From the NCBI GenBank assembly GCA_902537235.1, contig CACBAO010000004.1, positions 43,200 to 107,199 of the forward strand: 64,000 bases of DNA, given 5' to 3'. This document shows, one piece after another, positions 37,567-45,946 of the stretch (position 1 is its first letter; every line of letters starts with the position of its first letter). The notes under the pieces were generated by a model that saw only the letters and a program-made list of their open reading frames with translations, was not told where the DNA came from and searched no databases. A program made the position numbers and the translations under genes. The DNA is from an uncultured Alphaproteobacteria bacterium (GTDB lineage Bacteria > Pseudomonadota > Alphaproteobacteria > Rhodobacterales > Rhodobacteraceae).

Positions 37567-37890
37567 TTATTTTAGTCTCACTGTATAAGAAAACGAGAAG
37601 TTACTTCCGGAAGTAGTCGGTAGCGCTGTAGAAGCATTTAATGACGAATTTAATCTGTTTCGTTGGTCTATTTTATTTAAGTCTCTCTTGTTTTCCATAC
37701 ATAATTTATGCGCGTTCGTATTTAATTGAAACCCAGCTCTCTTACATTCGGCCGAAAAGGTATTTTCTAGCTGTGCATTATATTCTGCGTTGCTCATACA
37801 CCCTGCCAATCCAATAAAAAATATTACCGCAAATTGTAAAAATATGGCTACTTTAGCTATCTTATCTTTTCGCAAAAAAACCCCATCCAA
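37567..37890 (-). CDS. Small lipoprotein with C-R-G/KLC motif
   Basis: A 107-residue protein with an uncleaved N-terminal extension, a hydrophobic stretch (VAIFLQFAVIFFIG) and the lipobox LAGC at about residue 31. After it come CKRAGFQL and AHKLCMEN, the same Cys pattern as the lipoprotein at 7173-7379. The start overlaps the methyltransferase gene by 34 bases, so it is probably cotranscribed with it. Function unknown. Confidence 0.62.
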   Translation of the reverse strand: MDGVFLRKDKIAKVAIFLQFAVIFFIGLAGCMSNAEYNAQLENTFSAECKRAGFQLNTNAHKLCMENKRDLNKIDQRNRLNSSLNASTALPTTSGSNFSFSYTVRLK

Positions 37891-38465
37891 TTTTCTCTCT
37901 CACCAGCCAAACCAATACCAGAGCCTTCGGAGAAAGTTATAATTCGAAAGCTTGCTTTTTCAAGAAGTTTTTCAACTTCGTGCTTTTCATAGAAGCTATA
38001 AAATCTACCTAACTTGTCACGACTTTCGCCGACGCCTCGTTTAAGGCTGAAAAATAGAATTCCTCCGTCTTTGAGAGCAAAAAATAATTGCTTCAAGATA
38101 TCCCTAAATTTGTTCTTTTTTATATGAAGCAAACTAAAGTTTGCCCAAATTGCATCATAAAAATCATGTTCATCTATTTCATCAAAAGATATTTGTCTTG
38201 GCTTAATTTCCAATAAGGTTTCTGCCACCTTTAACATCTCGAGAGAAGCATCAACGGGAAAGGGTATAAAGCCGTTTTTTAAAAGCTCGAGTGATGCAGT
38301 TCCGGTGCCACAACCAAGATCAAGTACCTTTCCATTTCTTTGTATCATTTTCATAAAAATATCCAAGTTTGCATCTTTTTGCTCTTTTGATATTAGTTTT
38401 TCATATTCCAAAATGTACTTGTCATATACATCTAAAGTTTTTTGATCAACGCTCATTAAATTCAA
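37857..38465 (-). CDS. Class I SAM-dependent methyltransferase
   Basis: A 202-residue Rossmann-fold methyltransferase: VLDLGCGTGTASLELLKNG is motif I (about residue 51), FPVDASLEML motif II, DAIWANFSLLHI motif post-II, and LKDGGILFFSLKRG motif III. Substrate unknown. It overlaps the carbonic anhydrase gene by four bases. Confidence 0.85.
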   Translation of the reverse strand: MNLMSVDQKTLDVYDKYILEYEKLISKEQKDANLDIFMKMIQRNGKVLDLGCGTGTASLELLKNGFIPFPVDASLEMLKVAETLLEIKPRQISFDEIDEHDFYDAIWANFSLLHIKKNKFRDILKQLFFALKDGGILFFSLKRGVGESRDKLGRFYSFYEKHEVEKLLEKASFRIITFSEGSGIGLAGERENWMGFFCEKIR

Positions 38466-39103
38466 AATTCCATAGGTATGAAAGAATCAGACCCTTGAGC
38501 CTTTTCCCATAGCATAAGTGATTTGAAATCTAGCCACCAAGCGTGGATTTCTAAAGAATTATTACTTACTGCATCACTAATCCAAGGGTAAGTAAGCAAA
38601 TTATTATAGGAATATAGTACCACCGCCCTCTCTGAATTGACCTCAATATTTGCGTCATTTTGATAATAATCTATTTTTGATAAAGCCGGTCTTGCAATAT
38701 CAACCCAACTTTCAATAAAATCAGTCTGATTATCTGTAGTCTCGCCTTCTTTATTATTATTAATGCTTTCACACAGGGCTGCAACACCTCCGCAGTGAGC
38801 ATGCCCTATCACTATAATATCCTTTACCCTTAAAATCCTCACAGCATATTCTAAAGCTGAGCCGATGCTTAAATTATTTCTTGATGTGAATGAAGGCACC
38901 AGATTTGCTACATTCCTGACAACAAATAAGTCACCTGGCCCGGTACCAAACAAAATAGATGGTTCTACGCGGGAGTCAGAACAGCAAATGACCATCGTTT
39001 TGGGTGACTGGCCTTTTTCAGCGAGCTGTTGAAGTACTTGACTCTTTTTTTCAAAATAGGACTCTCGAAATTTTTTAAATCCATTCACCAATTCTTTAAC
39101 CAT
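38462..39103 (-). CDS. Beta-class carbonic anhydrase
   Basis: Interconverts CO2 and bicarbonate with a zinc ion held by Cys, Asp, His and Cys. The motif CCSDSRVEPSILFG supplies Cys and the Asp-Arg pair, and IGHAHCGGVAAL supplies His and Cys. DLFVVRNVANLVP is also conserved. 213 residues. AAGGAG lies about eleven bases before the ATG. Divergent from the SCO1 gene. Confidence 0.93.
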   Translation of the reverse strand: MVKELVNGFKKFRESYFEKKSQVLQQLAEKGQSPKTMVICCSDSRVEPSILFGTGPGDLFVVRNVANLVPSFTSRNNLSIGSALEYAVRILRVKDIIVIGHAHCGGVAALCESINNNKEGETTDNQTDFIESWVDIARPALSKIDYYQNDANIEVNSERAVVLYSYNNLLTYPWISDAVSNNSLEIHAWWLDFKSLMLWEKAQGSDSFIPMEF

Positions 39104-39194
39104 TATATAAAAATCTCCTTGATCCCACTTAAAATTATTGAACTCTGATTTTGTTTTATCTTTTATTGGTTTTCTTTATTTGGTGCAATTCTAT

Positions 39195-39223
39195 TTGACA
39201 TTTATACCTTTCGGAGACATATA
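39195..39223 (+). promoter_or_regulatory. Predicted promoter upstream of the SCO1 gene
   Basis: TTGACA, a 17-base spacer and CATATA lie in the 251-base gap between carbonic anhydrase and SCO1. The implied 5' leader is about 125 bases. No other structure is evident in the gap. Confidence 0.4.
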
Positions 39224-39354
39224 AACTTTATTATCAAACATATAGAGTACAACATCCAAAAAAAGTTTTAATAATTTCTACAATCCTGATGGGTCGCAAG
39301 TGACGTAAATTACTTCAGTCGAAATTAATAATAATTTACCAAGGGCATCAGAAA

Positions 39355-39969
39355 ATGTTCTCCCAAACTCGTAAATTTTTCTATTTATTACTGCTTTCTA
39401 GCATCTTAATAATATTTTCTTTTTCCTATAACATCTACACGCATTTATCAGAATCCGGAACCTGTAATAAATCAACCAATTTTGTTAATAGATTAGGGGG
39501 ACCAATAGATTTAATTGATCAGAATGAAACGGCTTTTTCTTTAGAAAAACAAAATACTTCCCTTTCATTATTATATTTTGGATATACCTATTGTCCTGAT
39601 ATCTGTCCCTATGATTTAGAAAGAAATGCTTATGTAAAAGATATTATGGATGAACAGCAGTTAGATATTAATTTAGTATTTATCACCCTTGATCCATCTA
39701 GAGATACAACACAGCGGTTGAAAGATTTTTCAGAGTACATTCATAAATCAATGATTGCGTTAACTGGTTCAAATGATCAAATAGAAGCCCTCAAAAAGGC
39801 ATATGGTGTTTTTGGAAAATCAAATAAGGTTGATTACGATGATCAATCCTATTTAGTTGATCACTCAACTTTTTCTTATCTCGTGAACAAGGAAGGAGAA
39901 GTCTTATCTTATTTTAACAGAAGAGAATCTCCTGAAAAAATCTCTGAAAAAATTAAATGTTTTTATTAA
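39355..39969 (+). CDS. SCO1/SenC family copper chaperone
   Basis: Membrane-anchored thioredoxin-fold protein that delivers copper to the CuA site of cytochrome oxidase. An N-terminal helix (residues about 8-28) anchors it to face the periplasm. YFGYTYCPDICPYDL contains the CxxxC copper site, and VDHSTFSYLV supplies the copper His. 204 residues. AAGGG precedes the ATG. No oxidase genes are adjacent. Confidence 0.9.
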   Translation: MFSQTRKFFYLLLLSSILIIFSFSYNIYTHLSESGTCNKSTNFVNRLGGPIDLIDQNETAFSLEKQNTSLSLLYFGYTYCPDICPYDLERNAYVKDIMDEQQLDINLVFITLDPSRDTTQRLKDFSEYIHKSMIALTGSNDQIEALKKAYGVFGKSNKVDYDDQSYLVDHSTFSYLVNKEGEVLSYFNRRESPEKISEKIKCFY

Positions 39970-40077
39970 ATTTTTTTTCTTATAAATTGCTTATGCTAGA
40001 TCGGTTTTTATTTTTCATGTGTAGAAAAATATGCTAACAATACCTTAAACAATTATTGAGGTAAGGATAATATATAA

Positions 40078-40566
40078 ATGGCTTTACATTGCCCAGGCTG
40101 GATACTATGTATTTTTTGTGCAAATGCCGCTAGGGAAACACTTCTTTACTCAGCCCCTATAAATACAATAGTCAAAAAGTATTCGGTTGCAATAGATGAA
40201 CATTATTCTGAAATATCACCTGATTTTATACAAGTATGCGCAGAAAAAATGCTTGCATCACTTGTAGAAGTTGATGCAGGAAGCGCCGCAGAGGAGATAA
40301 TTCGCGGATATATCCATAAGAAAATAAAGTCCAAAGATGATGGTTCGGCCAGAAAATTATCGGGAATATTTTCGTCAGAATTTAAAGGTGAAAGAACACC
40401 AACGGGGACTGAAAAATATATTGTCACTAACTTTAGAGCTTTTTTATTTTCAATGAGATCAGGATCAAAAGGCCTTGCGCCTCCTGGCTGGCAAGTCGAT
40501 CAGGTTCAAGATTTAGATTGGGTTGGTGAAGTTATGATGCAAAAAGTATCTATAATGGATGTATAA
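40078..40566 (+). CDS. Unrecognised protein, paralogue A of a tandem pair
   Basis: A 162-residue protein I do not recognise. It begins MALHCPGWILC and ends with a conserved block containing GSARKL, FKGERT, FRAFLF and LAPPGWQ...DLDW. The next gene at 40733 aligns over its full length with the same landmarks, so they are tandem duplicates. No signal peptide or clear transmembrane segment; mixed helical character. AAGGATAA lies 12 bases before the ATG. Upstream is SCO1, downstream the paralogue and a BMP importer. Confidence 0.68.
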   Translation: MALHCPGWILCIFCANAARETLLYSAPINTIVKKYSVAIDEHYSEISPDFIQVCAEKMLASLVEVDAGSAAEEIIRGYIHKKIKSKDDGSARKLSGIFSSEFKGERTPTGTEKYIVTNFRAFLFSMRSGSKGLAPPGWQVDQVQDLDWVGEVMMQKVSIMDV

Positions 40567-40732
40567 TAATCAGATTTATAATTCCCTTCCGATATTTTTG
40601 GCTTTTAGAAACTAGCACTCTGAGAAAATCTTTTTAAGAAAAATATCCTTACTCTCTTAATATTGATTGGATTTTCATGACTATAGTGATAAATCTTTGT
40701 TTTGCGAAACTCAAATTTTAGGTTGTTAAGTT

Positions 40733-41215
40733 ATGTCAAATTATTGCCCAGAATGGATATTGAGCGTATCTGTGGGAGTAATTGTGGGAGAAGCTCTAAC
40801 AGGCAACACTTCAATTCTGGCAAACTCCCAAAAATTTAGTGATGGCTTATCCAAACATTATGAACAAGTTAATAAAGATTTTTTAAATGATACAGCAAAC
40901 GATATAATTGCAGAGTTAAATGATATAGGAATCGATGAATTTACTGCTCGATTTGTTAAATCATTTGTATTTAACAAAATTAAATTTAAAGAAAACGGGA
41001 GTACGAGGCGGTTTAATGTATTTTTCAATCAATTCAAAGGGGAAAAAACGGCAGTAACCTCTAAAAAGCTAGTCAGCTCCTTTAAAGCATTTGTATTTAG
41101 ATGTAGGGCTCAAAAAGTATCCTTAGCGCCTAAGAGTTGGAATATACACCAAGAAGAACAAATTGATTGGCTTTTGACTTTGGTACAGCAGAATCCACCT
41201 AAGTTATCAGGATAA
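40733..41215 (+). CDS. Unrecognised protein, paralogue B of a tandem pair
   Basis: A 160-residue homologue of the preceding gene: it shares the CPxWIL start, KIKFKENGSTRR, QFKGEKT, FKAFVF and LAPKSWN...QIDW. The Cys-rich start of paralogue A (CIFC) is changed to SVSV here. The 166-base gap between the copies holds no evident terminator. Function unknown. Confidence 0.68.
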   Translation: MSNYCPEWILSVSVGVIVGEALTGNTSILANSQKFSDGLSKHYEQVNKDFLNDTANDIIAELNDIGIDEFTARFVKSFVFNKIKFKENGSTRRFNVFFNQFKGEKTAVTSKKLVSSFKAFVFRCRAQKVSLAPKSWNIHQEEQIDWLLTLVQQNPPKLSG

Positions 41216-41354
41216 CTTTTAAACATTAATGATTTTCACGCGGTTAATATATTTCCATAGATTGATCCAATATTAGGTTTAGACATTTAATTAGCAGAAT
41301 CTGGTCTAAGTGTAGTAACATTTTGACAAATTTAAACAAGTTCAGGAGAGAATC

Positions 41355-42362
41355 ATGCCTAAATTGATTTTAAACAGGCGAGAATTCGCCATTGGAAGTG
41401 CTGCTTTGGTTACTGCAATTAGCTCTCTGCCAGTAATGGCAAGCGGCAAACTTAAGGTAGCCGGTATATATACGGTACCAACACAACAGAAATGGGTGGC
41501 TCGATTGCACCTTGCGCTTGATGCTGCAGCAAAGCGCGGTGAGATTGACTATGTGTATTCAGAAAGCACGGCTAACACTGACTATGTGAGGGTTATGCGA
41601 GAATATTGTGACAGTGGTGTAAATATGATTGTTGGAGAAGCCTTCGGCATCAGTAAAGAAGCCAGAAAAGTCGCTGATGATTACCCAGAAATTGCTTTTC
41701 TAATGGGTGATCCGTTTAAGCCACATGGAAATAATTTTTCAGTTTTTGATAATTACATACATGAACCTTGCTATTTGATGGGAATTGTTGCTGGCCATAT
41801 GACAAAAGCTAAAAAGATAGGTATGGTTGGCGGGTACGCCATCGGTGAAGTTAACAGATTATTTCATGCTTTTATGAATGGAGCAAAATCTGTCAAGCCA
41901 GATATAAAATTTAAAGTGACCTTTATTGGATCGTGGTATGACCCACCAAAAGCGAAAGAGGCCGCGTTTGCACAGATTGAGGCTGGTTGCGATATTCTTT
42001 ATGCAGAAAGAGCAGGTGTAGTTGATGCCTGTAGAGAAAAAGGCATTTTAGCATTTGGTAATGTAAATGATATGAATAAAGAAGAAAATGGTACAGACGT
42101 AGTTGTCACTTCAGCCCTTTGGCATATGGAAGGTGCGATAGACCATGCTATTGCAAAGGTAAAATCAGGAAACTTTTCTTCGGAAGAATATCACGATTGG
42201 ACTATGATGGCCAAAGGGGGTGCATCTCTAGCTCCATATTACGAGTTTGAAAGTAAGATACCTTCTTCAGTTAAAGAGAAAGTAGCTACCCTTGCGGATA
42301 ACATAAAGAGGGGTAAGTTTACGGTAGAAATAAATGATGCCGAACCAAAGTCTACCTTCTAA
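41355..42362 (+). CDS. BMP/PnrA-family ABC substrate-binding protein
   Basis: Periplasmic binding protein of the basic membrane protein family, which binds nucleosides or purine-like ligands. NRREFAIGSAALVTAI resembles a twin-arginine signal peptide, with cleavage near MASG. EHGNNFSVFD-like (PHGNNFSVFDNYIHEP) and KKIGMVGGYAIGEVNRLF segments match the family. AGGAGAG precedes the ATG. It heads an operon with one double ATPase, two permeases and a cytosine deaminase, supporting nucleobase or nucleoside uptake. Confidence 0.87.
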   Translation: MPKLILNRREFAIGSAALVTAISSLPVMASGKLKVAGIYTVPTQQKWVARLHLALDAAAKRGEIDYVYSESTANTDYVRVMREYCDSGVNMIVGEAFGISKEARKVADDYPEIAFLMGDPFKPHGNNFSVFDNYIHEPCYLMGIVAGHMTKAKKIGMVGGYAIGEVNRLFHAFMNGAKSVKPDIKFKVTFIGSWYDPPKAKEAAFAQIEAGCDILYAERAGVVDACREKGILAFGNVNDMNKEENGTDVVVTSALWHMEGAIDHAIAKVKSGNFSSEEYHDWTMMAKGGASLAPYYEFESKIPSSVKEKVATLADNIKRGKFTVEINDAEPKSTF

Positions 42363-42369
42363 ATAAAAC

Positions 42370-42399
42370 ACCACTTCCATTCAATAGAGTGGGAGTGGT
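42370..42399 (+). promoter_or_regulatory. Intra-operon hairpin after the binding-protein gene
   Basis: ACCACTTCC pairs with GGGAGTGGT (nine pairs, one G-U) across a 12-base loop in the 46-base gap between the binding protein and the ATPase. There is no T-run. Such hairpins commonly protect the upstream message and give higher binding-protein expression. Confidence 0.5.
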
Positions 42400-42408
42400 A
42401 TTCTAATA

Positions 42409-43917
42409 ATGACTACACTTCTAAAAGTAGAAAAAATCACAAAAAAATTCGGCAATCTTTATGCCAATGACCAAATTAGCTTTGAAGTAAAAAAGAGCGA
42501 AGTGTTGGCAATTCTCGGTGAAAATGGAGCTGGTAAAACTACCCTTATGAATATCCTTTTCGGTCACTATACACCCGATTCTGGAAACGTAAATTTTGAA
42601 GGAAATGCAATAGAATTTGGTAATACTAATAATGCCATAAAGCTTGGAATTGGAATGGTTCATCAGCACTTTACTTTAGCTGAAAATTTGACCGCTTTAG
42701 AAAATATTATTATAGGCAGACAATCAATCTTCTCCCTGACTCTACCCAAAAGGAACGCTAGAGTAAAGATCTTAGAGTTATCGAAGAAATTTGGGTTGCC
42801 TATTGATCCTGATGAACTTGTCGCAAACTTGTCGGTAAGTGAGAAACAGAGAATAGAGATTTTAAAAACTCTATTTTTGGACTGCAAACTACTAATTTTA
42901 GATGAACCTACTGCTGCTCTAACCCCTCAAGAGACAGATGCTTTATTCTCAACTATTCGTAATATGATTAAAACCGGATTATCTGTAATTTTAATTTCAC
43001 ATAAACTCAATGAAATACTCGCGGTCAGCGATAGGATAATTGTATTGAGAAACGGTTCCTCTGTCGGCGAAATCGATACTAATTCCACTGACAGAGAAAA
43101 AATTGCTGAAATGATAGTTGGAAAAAAAATAGATTATCCTAAGAAAACAAAAATACCCAAGAAATCAAAGGTCTTAAGCTTAATAGATGTCTCTTACAAA
43201 AAACCAGACGCGCCAAACTTAAGCAAAGTAAATCTAGATTTATATGGTGGTCAAATACTAGGAATTGCGGGTGTTGCAGGAAATGGTCAAACCACATTAG
43301 CAAAAATCCTTTCAGGGCATTTTAAACCAACTCAGGGAAAGATAATCTTTGAAGAGGCTAAAAGTGTGCATACATCGCCAAAATCATTTATGGATTTGGG
43401 AGTTGCCTACATACCTGAAGATCGCAATAGTGATGGAATAGTTGGAGATATGGAAATATGGGAAAATGCTATAATGACCGAAATGGATGATCCATTCTTG
43501 AGAAATAGCCTTGGAATTATTAACAAAAAGACATCGTTTGATAGAAGTGAAAATCTCTGTGAAACTTATGACGTAAGGATGCAGTCGATAAGACAACGAA
43601 GCAGATTGCTTTCTGGTGGAAACGTACAAAAGCTTCTATTAGGGCGTTGGCTCATGAGAAAACCTAAAATAATAATCGCTTGTCAACCAACCCGTGGACT
43701 TGATGAGGGCGCGATAGCTTCTATCCAGAAACTACTTCTTGAAGCCCAACAGAATGGTTCAGCAATCATTTTAATATCAGAGGACCTAGATGAACTGCTG
43801 ACCATTTCTGATGACATTTCGGTTATGTATAAAGGTATGTTATCTAATCCAACAGAATCTAGTTCTACAAATAAACTTTCTATTGGACTTCAAATGGCAG
43901 GTGACGGTTTCTTATGA
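42409..43917 (+). CDS. ABC transporter ATP-binding protein with two ATPase domains
   Basis: A 502-residue RbsA/YufO-type double ATPase. The first half has Walker A GENGAGKTTLMNI, signature LSVSEKQRIEIL and Walker B LLILDEPTAALT. The second has GVAGNGQTTLAKI (Lys of Walker A replaced by Gln/Thr context), signature LSGGNVQKLLLGRWL and a degenerate Walker B IIIACQPTRGLD. This asymmetry is usual for the sugar/nucleoside class. Its stop overlaps the next permease (ATGA). Confidence 0.9.
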   Translation: MTTLLKVEKITKKFGNLYANDQISFEVKKSEVLAILGENGAGKTTLMNILFGHYTPDSGNVNFEGNAIEFGNTNNAIKLGIGMVHQHFTLAENLTALENIIIGRQSIFSLTLPKRNARVKILELSKKFGLPIDPDELVANLSVSEKQRIEILKTLFLDCKLLILDEPTAALTPQETDALFSTIRNMIKTGLSVILISHKLNEILAVSDRIIVLRNGSSVGEIDTNSTDREKIAEMIVGKKIDYPKKTKIPKKSKVLSLIDVSYKKPDAPNLSKVNLDLYGGQILGIAGVAGNGQTTLAKILSGHFKPTQGKIIFEEAKSVHTSPKSFMDLGVAYIPEDRNSDGIVGDMEIWENAIMTEMDDPFLRNSLGIINKKTSFDRSENLCETYDVRMQSIRQRSRLLSGGNVQKLLLGRWLMRKPKIIIACQPTRGLDEGAIASIQKLLLEAQQNGSAIILISEDLDELLTISDDISVMYKGMLSNPTESSSTNKLSIGLQMAGDGFL

Positions 43918-44990
43918 TAAAATTTAGACTTGAAGAAAGAGCTAACAGCCCCTATTGGCTAATCATATTATCTCCCTTCATAGCAATATTGGTAGCAATA
44001 ATATTAGCCGGCATTTTGATTGTTCTTGCAGGTGCAAATCCATTTCAATCTTATTATCAGTTAATTATTGGGGCCTTTGGATCAAAAAACTCGGTCGCGG
44101 AGACGCTCGCTCGAGCAACTCCAATAATTTTGACAGGCCTTGCTGCTTCAATCGCGTTTAGAGCAAAATTTTGGAATATAGGTGCGGAGGGCCAATTATA
44201 TTTTGGAGCGTTGGCAACAACATTTTTTGGTACTGGATTAGTTGTTCTACCAAGCATCTTGATGATCCCCTTCTTGTTTATTATGGGAGCTCTTGCTGGT
44301 GGGTTACTCCTTTTACCTCTAGTACTTTTGAAACTTTATTATAAAGTCGATGAGGTCGTGACAACTTTACTATTAAACTTTGTTGTGGTTTTGCTTGTAA
44401 GCTATTTATTAGAAGGCCCCTGGAAGGACCCCATGTCATTGGGTTGGCCCCAAGGAAAGTCAGTAATTGAAGAAGGTGTATTACCCCAAATTCTTTCCAA
44501 AACCAGGCTTCACCTTGGATTTATTATTTCAATCTTTTTTGCTTTTTCTATTTGGTTTATTTTGAGCAAAACTGTTATCGGGTATCGAATCAAGTCAGTT
44601 GGTTTAAATGCTGCAGCTGCTTCGCACGCAGGGGTGCCAATTTTTAAAACAGTATTGGTTGTAGCACTTCTTAGTGGCGGGATGGCTGGAATGGCAGGAG
44701 TGACTGAGACCGCAGGCTTAAAAGGGTATCTTACTTTAGACCTATCCCCTGGCTTTGGATACGCAGGAATAGCTGTTGCAATGCTCGCAAATCTCAATCC
44801 TATCGGGGTGATATTTTCAGGTGTCTTTTTAGCATCAATTTATGTTGGTGCGGATGCAATGAGTAGAGCGATGAACGTACCTACTTATTTGGCAGATGTC
44901 ATAGTTGCATTGACTGTGCTGTGCATACTATTAAGCCTTGTATTCGTGCACTACAAAATATTGTTTTTCGGGGCAAAAAAGTATGATTGA
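43914..44990 (+). CDS. ABC transporter permease, nucleoside type (first of pair)
   Basis: A 358-residue permease with about nine to ten helices. FRAKFWNIGAEGQLYFGAL is the conserved sequence of BMP-linked nucleoside permeases (YufP-like), and GLNAAAASHAGVPI and LDLSPGFGYAGIAVAMLANLNP complete the family pattern. Eight-base overlap with the second permease. Confidence 0.9.
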   Translation: MIKFRLEERANSPYWLIILSPFIAILVAIILAGILIVLAGANPFQSYYQLIIGAFGSKNSVAETLARATPIILTGLAASIAFRAKFWNIGAEGQLYFGALATTFFGTGLVVLPSILMIPFLFIMGALAGGLLLLPLVLLKLYYKVDEVVTTLLLNFVVVLLVSYLLEGPWKDPMSLGWPQGKSVIEEGVLPQILSKTRLHLGFIISIFFAFSIWFILSKTVIGYRIKSVGLNAAAASHAGVPIFKTVLVVALLSGGMAGMAGVTETAGLKGYLTLDLSPGFGYAGIAVAMLANLNPIGVIFSGVFLASIYVGADAMSRAMNVPTYLADVIVALTVLCILLSLVFVHYKILFFGAKKYD

Positions 44991-45930
44991 ATTTATTGAG
45001 ATTATTTTTACCGCCGGGTTTTGGGCGGCAACCATAAGAATAGCGTGCCCTTTGATACTCGCCACAATTGGAGAAGTATTATGTGAACGTGCGGGAGTTT
45101 TGAATCTGGGTATAGAGGGAATTATGTCGATAGGAGCAATGGTTGGATGGATGACTGTGTTTCTTGGAGCAGACCTATATACCGGAATATTGGCTGCTCT
45201 TATTATCGGGGGTATTTTCGGCCTTATCCATGCTATCTTTACTGTCTATTTAGGTGCCTCCCAGCATGTTACAGGTATTGGTATAACAATGTTGGCATCT
45301 TCACTAGGATTTTTTTGCTTCAAGCTCATTTTACCCGCGTCTACCACGCCCCCTAAAATCAAACCATTCCAACCCATTGATATTCCTTTTTTGTCAGAGC
45401 TGCCATTTTTAGGTCCAGCATTTTTTCAGCACACGCCATTTACATATTTGGCAATTTTAGTAGTAATATTTGCGTTTTGGTTAATGAACTCCACACCGCT
45501 AGGCCTTTCAATAAAAATGGCTGGCGAAAATCCCATGGCACTTGAAGCTCAGGGAATTGATGTGTTTTTAGTGAGGACGATTGCCGTAGTACTGGGCAGT
45601 GCTTTGATGGCAGTTGGTGGGGCTTACTTAACTTTGTCTGCATTTGATGCTTTTTATTTTGGAATGATAAATGGAAGAGGATGGATTGCTATTGCTTTAG
45701 TAATATTTGCATCTTGGAAACCTGAAAGAGCTCTTATGGGAGCACTTCTTTTTGCTGGTCTGGATGCCTACCAAGTTAGAGCTCAACAATTGGCAGGAGC
45801 TATTATTCCTTATCAATTTTTTCTAATGCTTCCTTTTTTGTTGAGTATTGTTGCAATGGTAATTGCAGCCAAAAGAACAAGGTATCCGAAGGCACTCTTG
45901 ATCCCATTCCGACGTGGTGAAAGACATTAA
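44983..45930 (+). CDS. ABC transporter permease, nucleoside type (second of pair)
   Basis: The tracked start (44938) is an upstream TTG; the ATG at 44983 gives 315 residues and overlaps the first permease by eight bases. LCERAGVLNLGIEGIMSIGAM matches YufQ-like permeases, as do GENPMALEAQGIDV and GRGWIAIALVIFASWKPERAL. About nine helices. The cytosine deaminase gene starts 16 bases after its stop. Confidence 0.9.
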   Translation: MIEFIEIIFTAGFWAATIRIACPLILATIGEVLCERAGVLNLGIEGIMSIGAMVGWMTVFLGADLYTGILAALIIGGIFGLIHAIFTVYLGASQHVTGIGITMLASSLGFFCFKLILPASTTPPKIKPFQPIDIPFLSELPFLGPAFFQHTPFTYLAILVVIFAFWLMNSTPLGLSIKMAGENPMALEAQGIDVFLVRTIAVVLGSALMAVGGAYLTLSAFDAFYFGMINGRGWIAIALVIFASWKPERALMGALLFAGLDAYQVRAQQLAGAIIPYQFFLMLPFLLSIVAMVIAAKRTRYPKALLIPFRRGERH

Positions 45931-45946
45931 AAAAGGGAGAAATTAC

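Noticed and set aside
41216-41354. Possible purine riboswitch before the BMP importer
   Set aside because: None of the conserved purine-riboswitch loop or junction sequences is visible; only an ordinary leader with AGGAGAG.
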